A DNA stretch of 64,000 nt from Ceratorhiza oryzae-sativae (lineage: Eukaryota > Basidiomycota > Agaricomycetes > Cantharellales > Ceratobasidiaceae): NCBI GenBank assembly GCA_030998015.1, contig JARWMV010000016.1, positions 62,001-126,000 on the forward strand, in the 5' to 3' direction. Under the pieces are notes generated by a model, which did not search any database, was not told where the DNA came from, and saw only the letters and a program-made list of their open reading frames with translations. This document shows, piece after piece, positions 1-10,693 of this stretch; within the stretch, counting starts at the first letter, position 1, and every line of letters starts with the position of its first letter. Position numbers and translations under genes: made by a program.

Positions 1-1145
1 TCTTTGTACCCCAAGAGTCGGTTGTGCACCTAATTTGGAGATGAGTTAAATGCCGCGAAATGGGGTTGCGCAAAAGATATGTACTGCAGTTATACGACGA
101 GTCTATCAAGCTGAGATGGTGGATCTTGGGAAAGTTGTGCGGTAGTGACGTAACAGGATGGGTAGGATTGATGCCGTCTGAATCACTGAGCAGGAGATGA
201 CCAAATTCTAATCTTTTTAAATTTTCGAATTTTGTGAGCCAAGTAAGAAGTCCGAGGTTGAGAGTGGTATAGTCCCATCGAAGATGTGTAATGTTTCGCG
301 CATTCGACTGGTAGAGTTCAGCGATTGATGCCATTGTTCGACCAATGCATCTATAGCCGTGGCTAAAACAAAGATGCCTCAGCCTAGGACAATTGGATAG
401 CAGTTCTGAAATAAATTTGTGAAGCCGCGTATGAGACGAAAAAGTTTCGGGCCAGTGCTCCAACAAAACCAATCGTTCAATCGATGGAGGCACAAGTATC
501 TTAAGCCAATCTACGAAAATATCATCACTAGGCGAGTACTTGCCACATCTTTCTAGAACGAAAGAAACTAGATTAGGAAGGAGGGGTTGTGTCGCTGAGT
601 AGGAGCGTATTACATCGATAAACTCTGGTTGGTCGCTCAAGTCGTCAGTGAACCAAAAATTGAGGTGTTTGACGAATGGAGAGTAGATTAAAAAGCGTTC
701 GAGCATGTTATCTGTATGAATATGGTATGATCGATTGGATCGGGAGGGGGGATAATTGACACAAACCGGAAATAATGAACCGTAGGTTCCTTCCTGGATC
801 ACTTGAATGGAGTTCATCCCAGTCGTCTGGGATGAGTAAGAGAAGGTTGGCGCTAGTAATACATTTGCTACCCCATAGGATTGGAATGGCAGAGAAAAAG
901 AAGTTTTGAGATACGCGACACAAGGAAGCGAGCGTGTTCAGTCTGATCCTGCCATTTCTGCGAGTGTCTAGACCAACAGCTTCGCAAATAGCGTCTTGAA
1001 TTTCTGTAATCTGCGCGGCCCGTGAGGTTGGACTAGTGGATTCCGACATTTCCATTGGTGGTGTTTCAATTTCAACGCCTTGGATCGTTAGGCCCAGGCA
1101 ACGCCAAAACCGGGCCAACGATGGGGACGTGGCTGTGTCCTCCAA
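1..1145 (-). CDS. F-box/LRR-like protein, 3' part cut by window edge
   Basis: Two exons joined by a 55-nt GT-AG intron (712-766) give one open frame that runs off the left edge without a stop. The N-terminal region (ICEAVGLDTRRN, then LNTLASLCRVSQNFFFSAIPILW) has the helix pattern of degenerate F-boxes seen in large Agaricomycete families. After it come leucine-rich segments such as CPRLRHLCFSHG and LTHLRWDYTTLNLGLL. F-box proteins act as substrate receptors of SCF ubiquitin ligases, but no substrate can be inferred. The start is ambiguous: ATG at 1145 gives the longest frame, while ATG at 1055 (MEMSES) just upstream of the F-box-like region is equally plausible. The gene is divergent from DLT1, whose ATG lies about 110 bp away, so the two probably share a promoter. 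Identity as F-box-like is by style, not by a strong consensus. Confidence 0.6.
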
Positions 1146-1256
1146 GGGTCACGTGCCATGCAGCACTGAACCTGGAACTGCCAAGACTCAACCACCACCG
1201 CCCATGGCACAGTAGCCACCCAAATCGAGCCTGAACTAGGGTCGCGTTCAGCATCA

Positions 1257-2144
1257 TGTCCAAGCTCTACACGCTCTCGTTTGTATTTTTCGTCCTGCTC
1301 ACTGGTCTGGCGGTTGTTGCATCTGGATTGAGTATCGTGGTTCAGGCGAGATTGCCCAAGGTGCGCCTCTTGATTCTTGGTTCGGATCGTAGCGGCATTT
1401 TGACCGGCGGAACGTAGGGAGTAGTGGCGAATTGGAATGTTTTAATTGTAGTGGGGTCTTACGTGGCGCTGGTATGTTCCTTTTTGCGCCCTTTCACCGT
1501 GATCGTTGTCTCACCAGATTGTATCCTGCAATAGGCTCTAATATCATGTATAATTTGGCTAAATCGAAGGCGACATTCTGCCAAGCGCCTGAGAGCAATA
1601 CCCAAGGCTTTTATCCCTGTCAAAAACGGAGATGTTCCCAAGGTGGGCGCCGCCGGTTGATCTAAGAGAGAAACAAAAAACCGACGCTGGAACAGCCTGT
1701 TGTTCAGCTAGTAGCAACGGAATATGACCGTGCATCGTATATCGCATACTCATCATTACCCAAGGGCGCACGACATCCTGGATGGGGTCGACCAGGTCAA
1801 TCCCAAAGCGCTTTAGACTTGTTCTCATTTTATTGATACAAACACGAACCCACAGGCACCGAGTTTGAAGGCATCTCGTTCCGACGAGAGATTCCAGCTA
1901 CGTTTGCAACAATCGCCAAGGCAGCTCAAGCGCTCCTCCCCTCTCTCCCTGCTCCGTCACCTTTTGTCCGGCCAGCAGCGTACCTCCTTCCTCTTACCCG
2001 TCTCATCAAAATGGTTGACGAGCGCGTCTGGGAGGATGTAGAGAAATATAGCGAGCTAGTCGAACGGTGCCGGTACGCCGGGCCGCCAACCGAGGAGATG
2101 TACAAGGAGTGCATGAGGTGTGTCGGCGAGATTACACGAGTGTG
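1257..2144 (+). CDS. DLT1: DLT1-like (defect at low temperature) membrane protein
   Basis: Five exons can be joined. Exon 1 encodes MSKLYTLSFVFFVLLTGLAVV, a transmembrane segment. Exon 2 encodes a second hydrophobic stretch (WNVLIVVGSYVAL). Exon 3 gives ALISCIIWLNRRR followed by RLRAIPKAFIPVKNGDVPK. Exon 4 gives LVATEYDRASYIAY and GARHPGWGRP. Exon 5 begins GTEFEGISFRREIPATF and ends in a soluble helical tail (CMRCVGEITRV, stop at 2142-2144). The AIPKxFIPxKxxDVPK block, the EYxRAxxIAY block and the GxGRPGTxxEGxxFR block are the conserved signature of fungal Dlt1, a two-TM protein needed for growth in the cold in yeast. Biochemical role is unknown. Introns use consensus GT-AG and all phases fit. 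No single exon is long, so the gene is easy to miss in frame scans. Confidence 0.85.
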
Positions 2145-2601
2145 AGTAATAAAAATAAAAATAATCAGGTGTGAAGGGACTTGGAGCTGATGGGAATACA
2201 AGATTTGATACTATACAGCTGGTGTTGACGAAAGAAGGCCAGTCGGTTGTGTCCATTCTCACAGGCTCAGACTACACGTCCTCGTCCCGGTCGCAGGATT
2301 TGGAACAAGAGAGTCGATCGAGTGTGACTGTGTCAGAACGTAGAAAACAGTAGCCTCATAATTTATACATTTTCTATGATCGTGTTTCAAATAGCACGGC
2401 GTGCAAATATTAACGTTTGTTAAAGTGACGTCATGGAATTTGATCGCCGGTTGATTAGGGGTGACTCCACAAGAACTTGAAATTGATCGTTGGCCGAACT
2501 CTTGACAACGACTGCCTCGTTTTCGTGCCGAGGTCATCTGCTTCCCCCACCAACTCACTCATTCGACTCGAGCAGACCGCCCGTTCACATGCCCGCGCGA
2601 C
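2145..2601. other. Intergenic, DLT1 to sugar transporter
   Basis: No coding signal was found in this stretch. It holds the DLT1 3' region and the transporter's promoter and 5' UTR. A short A-rich tract near 2150-2165 follows the DLT1 stop. Confidence 0.5.
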
Positions 2602-5264
2602 ATGTCATATCCCAATGATTCAGTCGAACAGGCCGACGACGGGGCTCGACAGAGCTACCGGCTCGTCGGACAGCCCCTCATCTACGCCATAACGTGTTTC
2701 GCCAGTCTAGGTGTTTTCCTCGTACGTCGAATCGACATGATCAGTTTGTTTTGCTCATCATCTTGCTCGACAGTTTGGATATGACCAAGGGTAGGTCGAC
2801 TAGTGCCTAGCACTGAATTGCCAGTGACCAGTGTGTTCAGTGTCATGTCTGGGATCATTACTGGCCCTCAGTTCAAAGCCTACTTTCATAACCCCGACCA
2901 GTTCCAGATTGGCACCATGGTGGCCATCCTTGAAGTTGGTGCTTTCAGTCAGTCCTGTCCTCTATTCCGCTAGACCATATGCTCAAGTCCGATTCTAGTC
3001 ACATCCATAGCTGCCGGGCGCATAGCAGACATCATTGGCCGTCGCAAAACACTCTTTTTTGGTGCCCTTATCTTCGTTATCGGCGGTGCCATTCAGACCT
3101 TGACGCCCGGATACCAGATCATGGTCCTCGGACGGATTGTGAGCGGTTTCGGCGTCGGTATGCTCTCGTGAGTGTTCCCAATGGTGCCATACCCCGCACC
3201 CAGCAATAATCTAATCCTGAAACAGGACTATTGTGCCGATATACCAGAGCGAAATCTCTCCCGCCGAACACGTGAGTTGTGCTTCTCTTGTTGCGCGTCT
3301 GTCTCGGCTCCACTTACCAAACTTGGCCGGTTTAGCGTGGGATGCTTGCCTGTATCGAGTTTACGGGCAACATCGTGGGCTATGCGTCGTCAGTGGTACG
3401 TCTGTCTATGCTATATCCGGTACTCTGACGCCCATGTGCGAGGGGGGAGAGCAGTGGGTCGACTACTTTTGCTCGTTTATCGAGTCGGACATGTCTTGGC
3501 GTCTACCGCTCTTTATGCAATGTGTCATCGGGATCATCCTTGCCGCGGGCACCGTGCTCCTTCCTGAAAGCCCTCGGTGATCGCTTTCCTGGGCTTACTG
3601 TGCACCGCTAATACTGCTTCTAGTTGGCTGATCGACACTGACCAATTGGACGAAGGCCGACGGGTCATCGTCGACCTGCACGGCGGAGACCCCACGGACC
3701 TTAAAGCTGCTGCCGAATACGATGAAATCAAAGATATGGTTGAGAAGGACGTAAGTTTTGCTGGATTGGGTTGGTTGTGCATCCTCGGCTGATGGTCCCG
3801 GCTCCACAGCGACTCGTGGGCGACCGATCCTATCTGGCCATGTGGCGTAGGTACAAGCAGCGTGTCTTGATTGCCATGTCTTCGCAGGCGTTTGCCCAGC
3901 TGGTGAGTGTAGCTTGTACTGTTGATATGTGGATGCTAATTGAATGGTCTGTAGAATGGAATTAATGGTATGTTCTTGAGAAATATTGGCTACGGCTGAG
4001 GCTAATTCTGGTTTGGAACAGTCATTTCATACTATGCTCGTGAGTCCTTGCTTCAGTGTTTGAGCATATAGCTAACTGGACTTATGGTAGCTTTGGTCTT
4101 CGAACGTATGTACCACAAACCCACGGCGATTAAACACGGGCTAAAACTTAAACAGAGGCTGGTTGGATTGGGCGTGACGCTATTCTGATGACTGGGATCA
4201 ATGGAATTATATATGTTCTGAGTACTGTTCCAACGTGGGTTCTCGTCGTGAAGTTGCTGCCTTCGGTTAAATGACTTTTCTCCTGGCAGCTGGTATCTCG
4301 TCGACGTCTGGGGACGCCGGGCAATCCTAATGTCTGGTGCAGCAGTCGTACGTCCATTGTTCCCTTCATGCCTTCCAAGACCTGCGCTTAGTGCTTTGTT
4401 CGGTGACAGATGGCCTGTGCACTCGCTCTCACCGGATGGTTCATGTACATCGATCAAATTTACACACCCACGGCCGTCGTGTTTTGCGTCATTGTCTTTA
4501 ACGCCGCGTTCGGGTTTAGGTGTGTGCCCCGTGGTCAGGGAGAGTTTGATGCTGATCGGATAATGTGACGTATGTAGTTGGGGACCACTGCCCTGGTTGT
4601 ATCCCCCGGAGGTAAGTATCGCGTGCCCGTTGAATGCCTGATTAGGCTCTAATTTATATTGGTAGATTATGCCCCTTGCGTTCCGCGCCAAGGGCGTTTC
4701 GATGTCCACTGCGACCGTACGCTCTAATTTTCTCCTCACTTCGGCTTCGCTAACGGGGCGATTGATTTCAGAACTGGTTGTTCAACTGGATTGTTGGCGA
4801 AGTAACACCCGAGCTTCAGGTGATTATCACATGGCGCCTCTATCCCATGCACGCGTTTTTCTGTTTGTGTAGCTTGATCCTCGGTGAGTCGTATGCAAAC
4901 GAGAGAGGAAGTTGAATCTAACGCAAGAAAACGCCTAGTGTACTTTTTGTATCCAGAGACCAAGGGCATTCCGCTGGAAGAGATGGACGTTGTTTTTGGC
5001 GAAGGTGGGAACCATATCCTTCCTCCATCTCTGAAGTATACTAAACGCTATCACCTCATAGAACCGATGGGCGGAGACGATGATGACGATTCGGAAACCT
5101 CTTCACTGGTCCGGGGCCGTCCTCGCTCCTACGACTCTCCGGCCGGGTCCCGACGCTCGAGTCCTGCACCAGCTGGGAAGCAAGGATGGTTCAAGAACGT
5201 ATTTGCTACAGGCGGAAACAGACAGGCGTATCGACCTGTGCCAAGTGGAGCTGGGGGCGCATAG
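2602..5264 (+). CDS. MFS sugar transporter (sugar porter family)
   Basis: A many-exon gene (about 15 exons) encoding a 12-TM sugar porter. Visible family motifs in order: FGYDQG followed by VMSGIITGPQF after TM1; GRIADIIGRRKTLFFGA (loop 2-3 motif) near 3025-3065; GRIVSGFGVGMLS; PIYQSEISPAEHRG; PESPRWLIDTDQ at the central loop near 3570-3640; QLNGINVISYYAP in TM7; DVWGRRAILM; FSWGPLPWLYPPEIMPLAFRAKG in TM10; and PETKGIPLEEMDVVFGEG after TM12. The tail is a charged Ser/Asp-rich cytosolic extension (GGDDDDDSETSS). It should move hexoses or related sugars with protons across the plasma membrane; substrate cannot be assigned. All introns are short, and the frame stays open when they are removed. 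The start at 2602 gives MSYPNDSVEQAD, a normal cytosolic N-terminus for the family. Confidence 0.92.
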
Positions 5265-5663
5265 CAATTACAGGATTTGGGGGAAGCGAGTAGGAGTGGG
5301 AGGTGAAGCTGTCTTTGTTTGATAGATGCTTTAATTAATATTGCGATTTCTGCTTTGCGTGTGCTCTATCCATATTAGCACGAGGCCAACAATCGATCAA
5401 ACTCTATTTGTATCTTTTTGAGTGACAAGAAGACTCATACAACAGTTTTGTGCAAACTTGTTCGCCTCTGGTAACACTTGGTAGGTCCAGAAACACGAAG
5501 GAGCAAACAATTCTTTTACCTCTCACCTATTCCATGCCAGCCAGATCAGTAGTGCTCGCAATGAAAATTATGATAAACGTATTATACGAGTTGGGATATA
5601 CAGAAGTTAATAACACGTTTCAAATCAAAGTTGCGCCGCTACTTCTCCTCCCGCCGTTCGGTT
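5265..5663. other. Intergenic, 3' of sugar transporter
   Basis: The transporter 3' UTR lies here. No supported gene is seen; small frames around 5450-5690 run into the left arm of the inverted repeat and carry no family signal. Confidence 0.45.
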
Positions 5664-6409
5664 CATCAGGAAAACGAGCCGCGTCTAATTAGCTCTAAAC
5701 AGCGCGTTGAGCTGGTCGAGGGCCCCGAGATGAAACCTGCAATCGTTAGCGCTCTTGAGAGCTCATAAGAGCTCGACCGGCACGGGGTAGAATCGGACTC
5801 CGATGTCAGTTAGTTGGCAATTGAGTGATATCGGCTTACCCTGGCAGATAACGCCAACAGTGGTCATAAATGGAACATTTGATAGATACAGTTCATACAT
5901 GCGTGATATCGCAGCCTCGCCTATCGGCAGATTAATCATGGCTGTGCATGCCTCCACATGCCACACCTACTACAGTTGTTCGCTAGAGTGGGACTGACTT
6001 GATCTGTTGGCCTGAACATAGCCATTCCACTCATGTGAAGTCACCCACGAAGGTGGTAGCAATGTTTACTTAGTCGCCCATCATGCACACGGGGGTAGTT
6101 TTGCTTTGCGCATCTACTGGCATTAAAACCATTCAAAACGCCCCGCTAGTTCCAGATATTGATGAATAATGCAAATATTTATTCACTATCATCACTGCCA
6201 CAAATCACTAGCCAATAGGAGACTTCGACACGCATATATGGACATCACTCAATTTCCAACTAACTGACATCGGAGTCCGATTCTACCCCGTGCCGGTCGA
6301 GCTCTTATGAGCTCTCAAGAGCGCTAACGATTGCAGGTTTCATCTCGGGGCCCTCGACCAGCTCAACGCGCTGTTTAGAGCTAATTAGACGCGGCTCGTT
6401 TTCCTGATG
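5664..6409. repeat. Inverted repeat, 166-bp arms, about 414-bp spacer
   Basis: The left arm 5664-5829 is the reverse complement of the right arm 6244-6409. Read base by base, the arms differ at one position (5818 C against 6255 T) in 166. The right arm contains the last coding exon end and stop codon of the minus-strand gene at 6381-7849; the left arm is therefore a detached copy of that 3' end. The spacer (5830-6243) has no supported gene. No clear target duplication or transposase is visible, so this looks like a recent inverted duplication rather than a standard transposon. Confidence 0.9.
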
Positions 6410-7849
6410 TTTCCCGTTCATCGGCCACACCGCCTTGGCGTGCCAACAGCAGCAAACGCTGGGGCACAGCTTCCCCTTCGCCCGCGCTCTTCTCGAGTTC
6501 AGCCAACTTGACCAACTCGGCCTTGAGTAGCGCCTGGCCATCGTCCTCGCCCTGGAAATAGTGAACCTTGTTCAAAGCGGCTTTAGGGGTCTCCCTGTCC
6601 TCTTCCTTGAAGTGCATCACGCCTGCTGAGGCGAATAGTATCTGTGTGAGCTTGAGTGGGGATCTTGAACTAGGTGAGCTTGGTGCAGGTGAGTTTGCGA
6701 GGAGACCTACAGCCAGCCTTCGCATCCAAATAGAGGCTCTTCGAATGTTTTAATGTTTGCTGCGGTCGTGTTCTTGGACTTGCCGCCGTTCTAGATCGAA
6801 ATCAGAAGGAAGGTGGTTGATTGAGTCTAGGAGGAACACACCCTATCAAACACCGTTATGGCGTCACTCGCTGCCTTGTCCACGCCTCTCGAGTTCTTCT
6901 CTACGGCCCGACTCTGTTGAGGATGCTGTGAATTGCAATTTCTGATGTCACGAGCTGCAACGTCTAGCACATTGGGCTGTAAGCATGTTCCCCTCGCTGC
7001 TCGTCATTAACCAAACTCACAGAGCGACGCGAACCGTTCGCCTCTTATCATAATGCGGTGACGAAGATGGTAGCTATAAAACAAGTCGATCGATGTGCCA
7101 AGTCCGAAAGGAGAGTATAGACGTGACAGGGCTCGCACTTCGCAAGGTTGGCCATCACTATGATAGCGCTCTCAGTTTCTGACAACGTTGATACACGAAG
7201 GCAAGCTCACTAATCGTTTCCCCACATGTCGGTAAAGTAAAGTGAACCCAATAGTGTTCGTCCAATCTGCACCTTGTGGTCTTCATCTAGGGTAGCCCCC
7301 AGAATCGCCGCGGCTACGTTTCCGGACATTTTGCGCAGTATGACCCAGGTGTCTTGGTATAACTCTTCTGATACAATCTTTTTGGACTCTGGTGCGCCAG
7401 GTGTGTTGACCTTGTCAAGAGCCGAACGCTCGCTGGAGCCAAGCATAAGCCCAGTTGTCAAGAGGGGGGAACCGAGAAGCATCTTACAGGTAATATTCCT
7501 TCCATTGTGCTTCGGTGATCGAAGGGTCGTAAGGAGGCAAAAGGCTATCGCGATGTAGATCAGCTGCTAGAAACTCATCATTTCTATTCTGGGATGACTT
7601 GCCACCACCGATCAACACACTTTGCACCCCACTCGCCAGTGGGCTTCTCCTGAGAGTACTCTGAGCGCTGAAGTCGCTAGTCCGTTAGTGGCTAGCGGTT
7701 GAGGGCGGTGTCCAGACACTTACGTCTCCCCAGTTTGGTGACGTAGACTTCTTGAGTCTCGGTGCAGTAGTCTTGTTCGCGGCCGTGGCGGCCTTCTTGG
7801 TAGGCCTCTCGCTAGCAGAACCAGCCGGATTCGAACGCTTTGGAGGCAT
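6381..7849 (-). CDS. Hypothetical conserved-style protein, multi-exon
   Basis: I do not recognise this gene. The start at 7849 gives a basic N-terminus (MPPKRSNPAGSASERPTKKAA), suggestive of nuclear localisation. Further exons encode NDEFLAADLHRDSLLPPYDP and SITEAQWKEYY, then KIVSEELYQDTWVILRKMSG, then NGGKSKNTTAANIKTFEEPL, and finally a C-terminal exon with LNKVHYFQGEDDGQALLKAE, an E/K-rich helix and the end GKRAASN. Near 7600 the frame VDRWWQVIPE meets a stop, and coding resumes one base over. Either a 49-nt GT-AG intron removes this piece or there is a one-base frameshift. The last ten codons, stop and 3' flank are copied in inverted orientation at 5664-5829. Middle exons (6700-7210) are uncertain. 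Confidence 0.55.
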
Positions 7850-8618
7850 TGGGAAACTCAAGTGGTGGTGGGAAGGAAGAAAGTGTGAGAGTCTGCGGCC
7901 GTATTAAAAGACTCCATATCGCCTAGCTCCTCGGGTGAAACTCCGTCATTGAGACGACAAGATTGGTCAAGCCAGCCACCAAACGCGTCATATTTGCGAG
8001 CGCACCAGGCACCCCTCGGTCGAGGTGCAATTCAACCCAGTTTGTTTGTAACCTAGTCGAGCACACCAGCAATGTTCTCGACCATGGGGATTGAATTTGG
8101 ACGATCCGGATGAGCGGCACCCATCAAATTAGTCATACTCTTACCAACCGCCCGATCAGAAGAGCTTAGTCAAACTCAAAGCAGGATGTGCTAGCTGCTT
8201 CTCATCGACGCCTGGAACAGAGTAACAAGACTTCACACATTCAAGTGTGACAAATTCCTGTCTAAGAGGGACCACGTAATGTGGCCGCTTTCGATGACGT
8301 CATGCAGTCCAAAGATCCGAAACGAATATCATTACAATCAATACAAAGGTGTTCGCACCAGGCGACCACTTTTTCTTTGGAAGCTAATATTACCACTATC
8401 CAGCAGAATAAATACGAATAAAGGCAGGTTTTTGCGCAAAGCAACAGAAGATGACGCGACGGAAGACGCCATAGGCTTAAGACCATGCTCACGTATGTAA
8501 CAGAACGATAAACCAGGGAATTTGATCGCTGTACTAGCGCTCACTAGTGACTAAACTCAGCATCGGGCAGTACTTCTCTAAATATTTCTCTGGTTCCTAC
8601 AGATACGATCAGCAAAGA
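7850..8618. other. Intergenic region without supported gene
   Basis: Only short frames on both strands with no recognisable motif. It includes the promoter of the minus-strand gene starting at 7849 and the 3' flank of the F-box gene that ends at 8619. Confidence 0.4.
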
Positions 8619-9701
8619 TTAAAATTCATCAAACGCGCTACGAACATTTGGGAGTATCAACTTGGGCAGCCCAAGCGTCCTCAATCTCCGCCATTTCCTA
8701 GTCGCGAGCATCGGCACTACCCAAAGCTCGTATCCCGTCCTGGGGCGCCCAAAGTTGCAGTCAATCCAGAGTTCTTCCATTTGCTCCGCCGACATCTCTA
8801 TGAACTGCTTTGCGAGATCAGGGTCGACATCGCTGTTGAATCCGACATCGAGTGTTCGAAGACCGCAAAATACTTGTTTTGAGATGCTATCACGAAGGAA
8901 TGGCTCAATCCCAGTTCTGTGCGCACACGTTTCTTCAGGTTGATGCATATACTCCTTGGTATCAGGTGCAATCGTAAGGTGTTTAATGTAGGGCGAAGTG
9001 AACAGAATTCGCTGAAGGGCGCCTTGAGGGAATATTCCCTAAAAGATGATTGTTCAGTTTCAACCCACTACCAAAAATATGAAAACCTCACTTCGACCTG
9101 CGCCCGAACAAGATGAGGAAACAGCGGGTTTGGTGGCTCACTTGTATAAGACGCTACACTGACTCGTAAGCTGAGCGTGCGAACTAGCGTTAGTGCCTCA
9201 AATGTGGTCCAAGCTCGAGAGACAGGAGTATCTTGAGCGGGAGCCCAAGGCTTGTCATCACTCATGTCCCAAGTAAGATGCCGCGTAAACGCTACAAAAG
9301 CAAATGCGTCAATGTCAATTGAACCGTGTGCAGGAATCAAACTAGCCACACCGACCTGCTAGCTCAGGTTTCGCTTCTAACGTTTGAACACACTGATACT
9401 GTAGCATCCGAACATAATTGAATTGCGAGGTAGGGCTCGATTTGGGCCACCGCTTCTTTCCAACATCCAACGCGGAAAACTCGAGTCTGAGTGCAGTTTA
9501 ATGAGGCGTCCAGCAAATCACGGTTTGCGCCACAACTCACCGATGATATAAGCTCCGCGTACAGAGCTCAGAGAGATATTTGCATGCAAGAGCAAGGGAA
9601 AGATAGGTGTTGTAGTGGTCAATCAAATCTACGATACGCTCCTGCACATGGTAAGGCAGCGCAGTGAAATCGGAGAACCGGAGTGCCGAAATAGAGCTCA
9701 T
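8619..9701 (-). CDS. F-box protein (paralog of the 36 kb gene)
   Basis: The first exon, from ATG at 9701, encodes MSSISALRFSDFTALPYHVQ, then ERIVDLIDHYNTYLSLALAC and KYLSELCTRSLY, a clear F-box-type helical domain. After a GT-AG intron come LEFSALDVGKKRWPK and QTLEAKPELA, then FTRHLTWDMSDD and PPNPLFPHLVRAQVE, then GIFPQGALQRILFTSPYIKH, and the last exon with MHQPEETCAHRTGIEPF and KWRRLRTLGLPKLILP. The gene aligns exon for exon with the plus-strand gene at 36091-37141, with the same intron positions. The likely role is SCF substrate receptor; target unknown. The protein ends at 8619 with no further LRR region, so it is shorter than most F-box/LRR proteins of this family and may be truncated at the 3' end. 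Confidence 0.72.
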
Positions 9702-10243
9702 ATCGCCAAAAGAGCAGGTGAGGTAGAGAATAAAACTCTCCAAAGTTACAGAAAATCTGCGAGAGTGTCCAGAAGAGATATTGATATCAATGAACAAGTG
9801 TCCAGCTCTTCTTTCACAGACGAGGTATGAATCGGGGAGCGCGAACCATCTCTTATGACGACAAGGTATTTATAGGCTCACAAGAAATGGCTCTAGATAA
9901 CCTCAGATCCGGAAGATGTGTTATCCCATGAAACATCAAGGCGGAGCCGTTCTCAGCAAGCCGCTAGTTCAGTTGGAATAATGGAAATAATCTAGAAGAA
10001 TGGAAACCATCCGTACTATATATGACAGTATTGCGGGCGTAAGAGCCAGAAATCAGATCAACGCTATCCTTGTGTTCCAACCACGCGGGCCGAGCGACCG
10101 GAAACAAGAACCCAACTTCTACGCTGATGTCAATTTCAACCACGATGACAGCTGTGCAAGCACCCAATACACCGAAGAACGGACAGCATACACATATGCT
10201 GCGCAAGCCCTAACTGTTTGATTTGCCTATTGGGATAACCCTG
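9702..10243. other. Intergenic region
   Basis: No supported gene. A 73-codon plus-strand frame (10000-10221) has no motif and was not accepted. The promoter of the F-box gene should lie just right of 9701. Confidence 0.4.
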
Positions 10244-10693
10244 ATGTCTTCTCATGCCACTAAAATTCCGGGACTAAACTTTTTATTGGGACAGACTCCT
10301 ATGGATAACACGGGCGTTGTTCTCGAGGTAGTTATCAAGGAGCATACAGTGTGTGCAATTTTTTGACCATTTGCCACCGGATCTCAGACGATGTTGTTTT
10401 GCAGGCCCAATGCATAAAAACCCCTCGAGAACGTGCTCGAGGAAACTGGATCCAGCTGGGAAAAGGTGGTTAAATTGAACGTCTAGCTCAAGAATATGGA
10501 CGATTTCGCCGCAATGAACCAAGTATCAATCAAGTACGTTGATTTCTGAGAAGACCACTTGAGATAGTGAATGATGTGTTCATTGCATGATTAATAGCTC
10601 TTGCCAACTCCAAAGCCCGCCCGCACATCCATTCAGGCGGCCAAGCTGCTCGACGATGTCGACGTAGAGATTGAAGCTATTGCCACATACTAA
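10244..10693 (+). pseudogene. RidA (YjgF/L-PSP) family pseudogene
   Basis: RidA enzymes hydrolyse reactive enamine/imine intermediates released by PLP enzymes. From ATG at 10244 the frame reads MSSHATKIPGLNFLLGQTPM then DNTGVVLEVVIKEHT, followed by a GT-AG intron (about 10350-10405) and AQCIK. An extra base in the A/C run near 10414-10424 shifts the frame before LENVLEETGSSWEKVVKLNV. A TAG at 10484-10486 interrupts that segment before LKNMDDFAAMNQV. A second intron precedes LLPTPKPARTSIQAAKLL and DVDVEIEAIATY, stop at 10691-10693. The GQxPxD, VxKxxVxLKxMxDF, PxPARTxxxxxxL and VEIEAIA blocks identify the family. A frameshift plus a nonsense codon and a shortened middle make this a decayed copy. 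Its end meets the 3' end of the esterase gene. Confidence 0.75.

Noticed and set aside
7560..7640. Frameshift in the 6381-7849 gene
   Set aside because: Not claimed as a lesion, because a 49-nt GT-AG intron can equally restore the frame.
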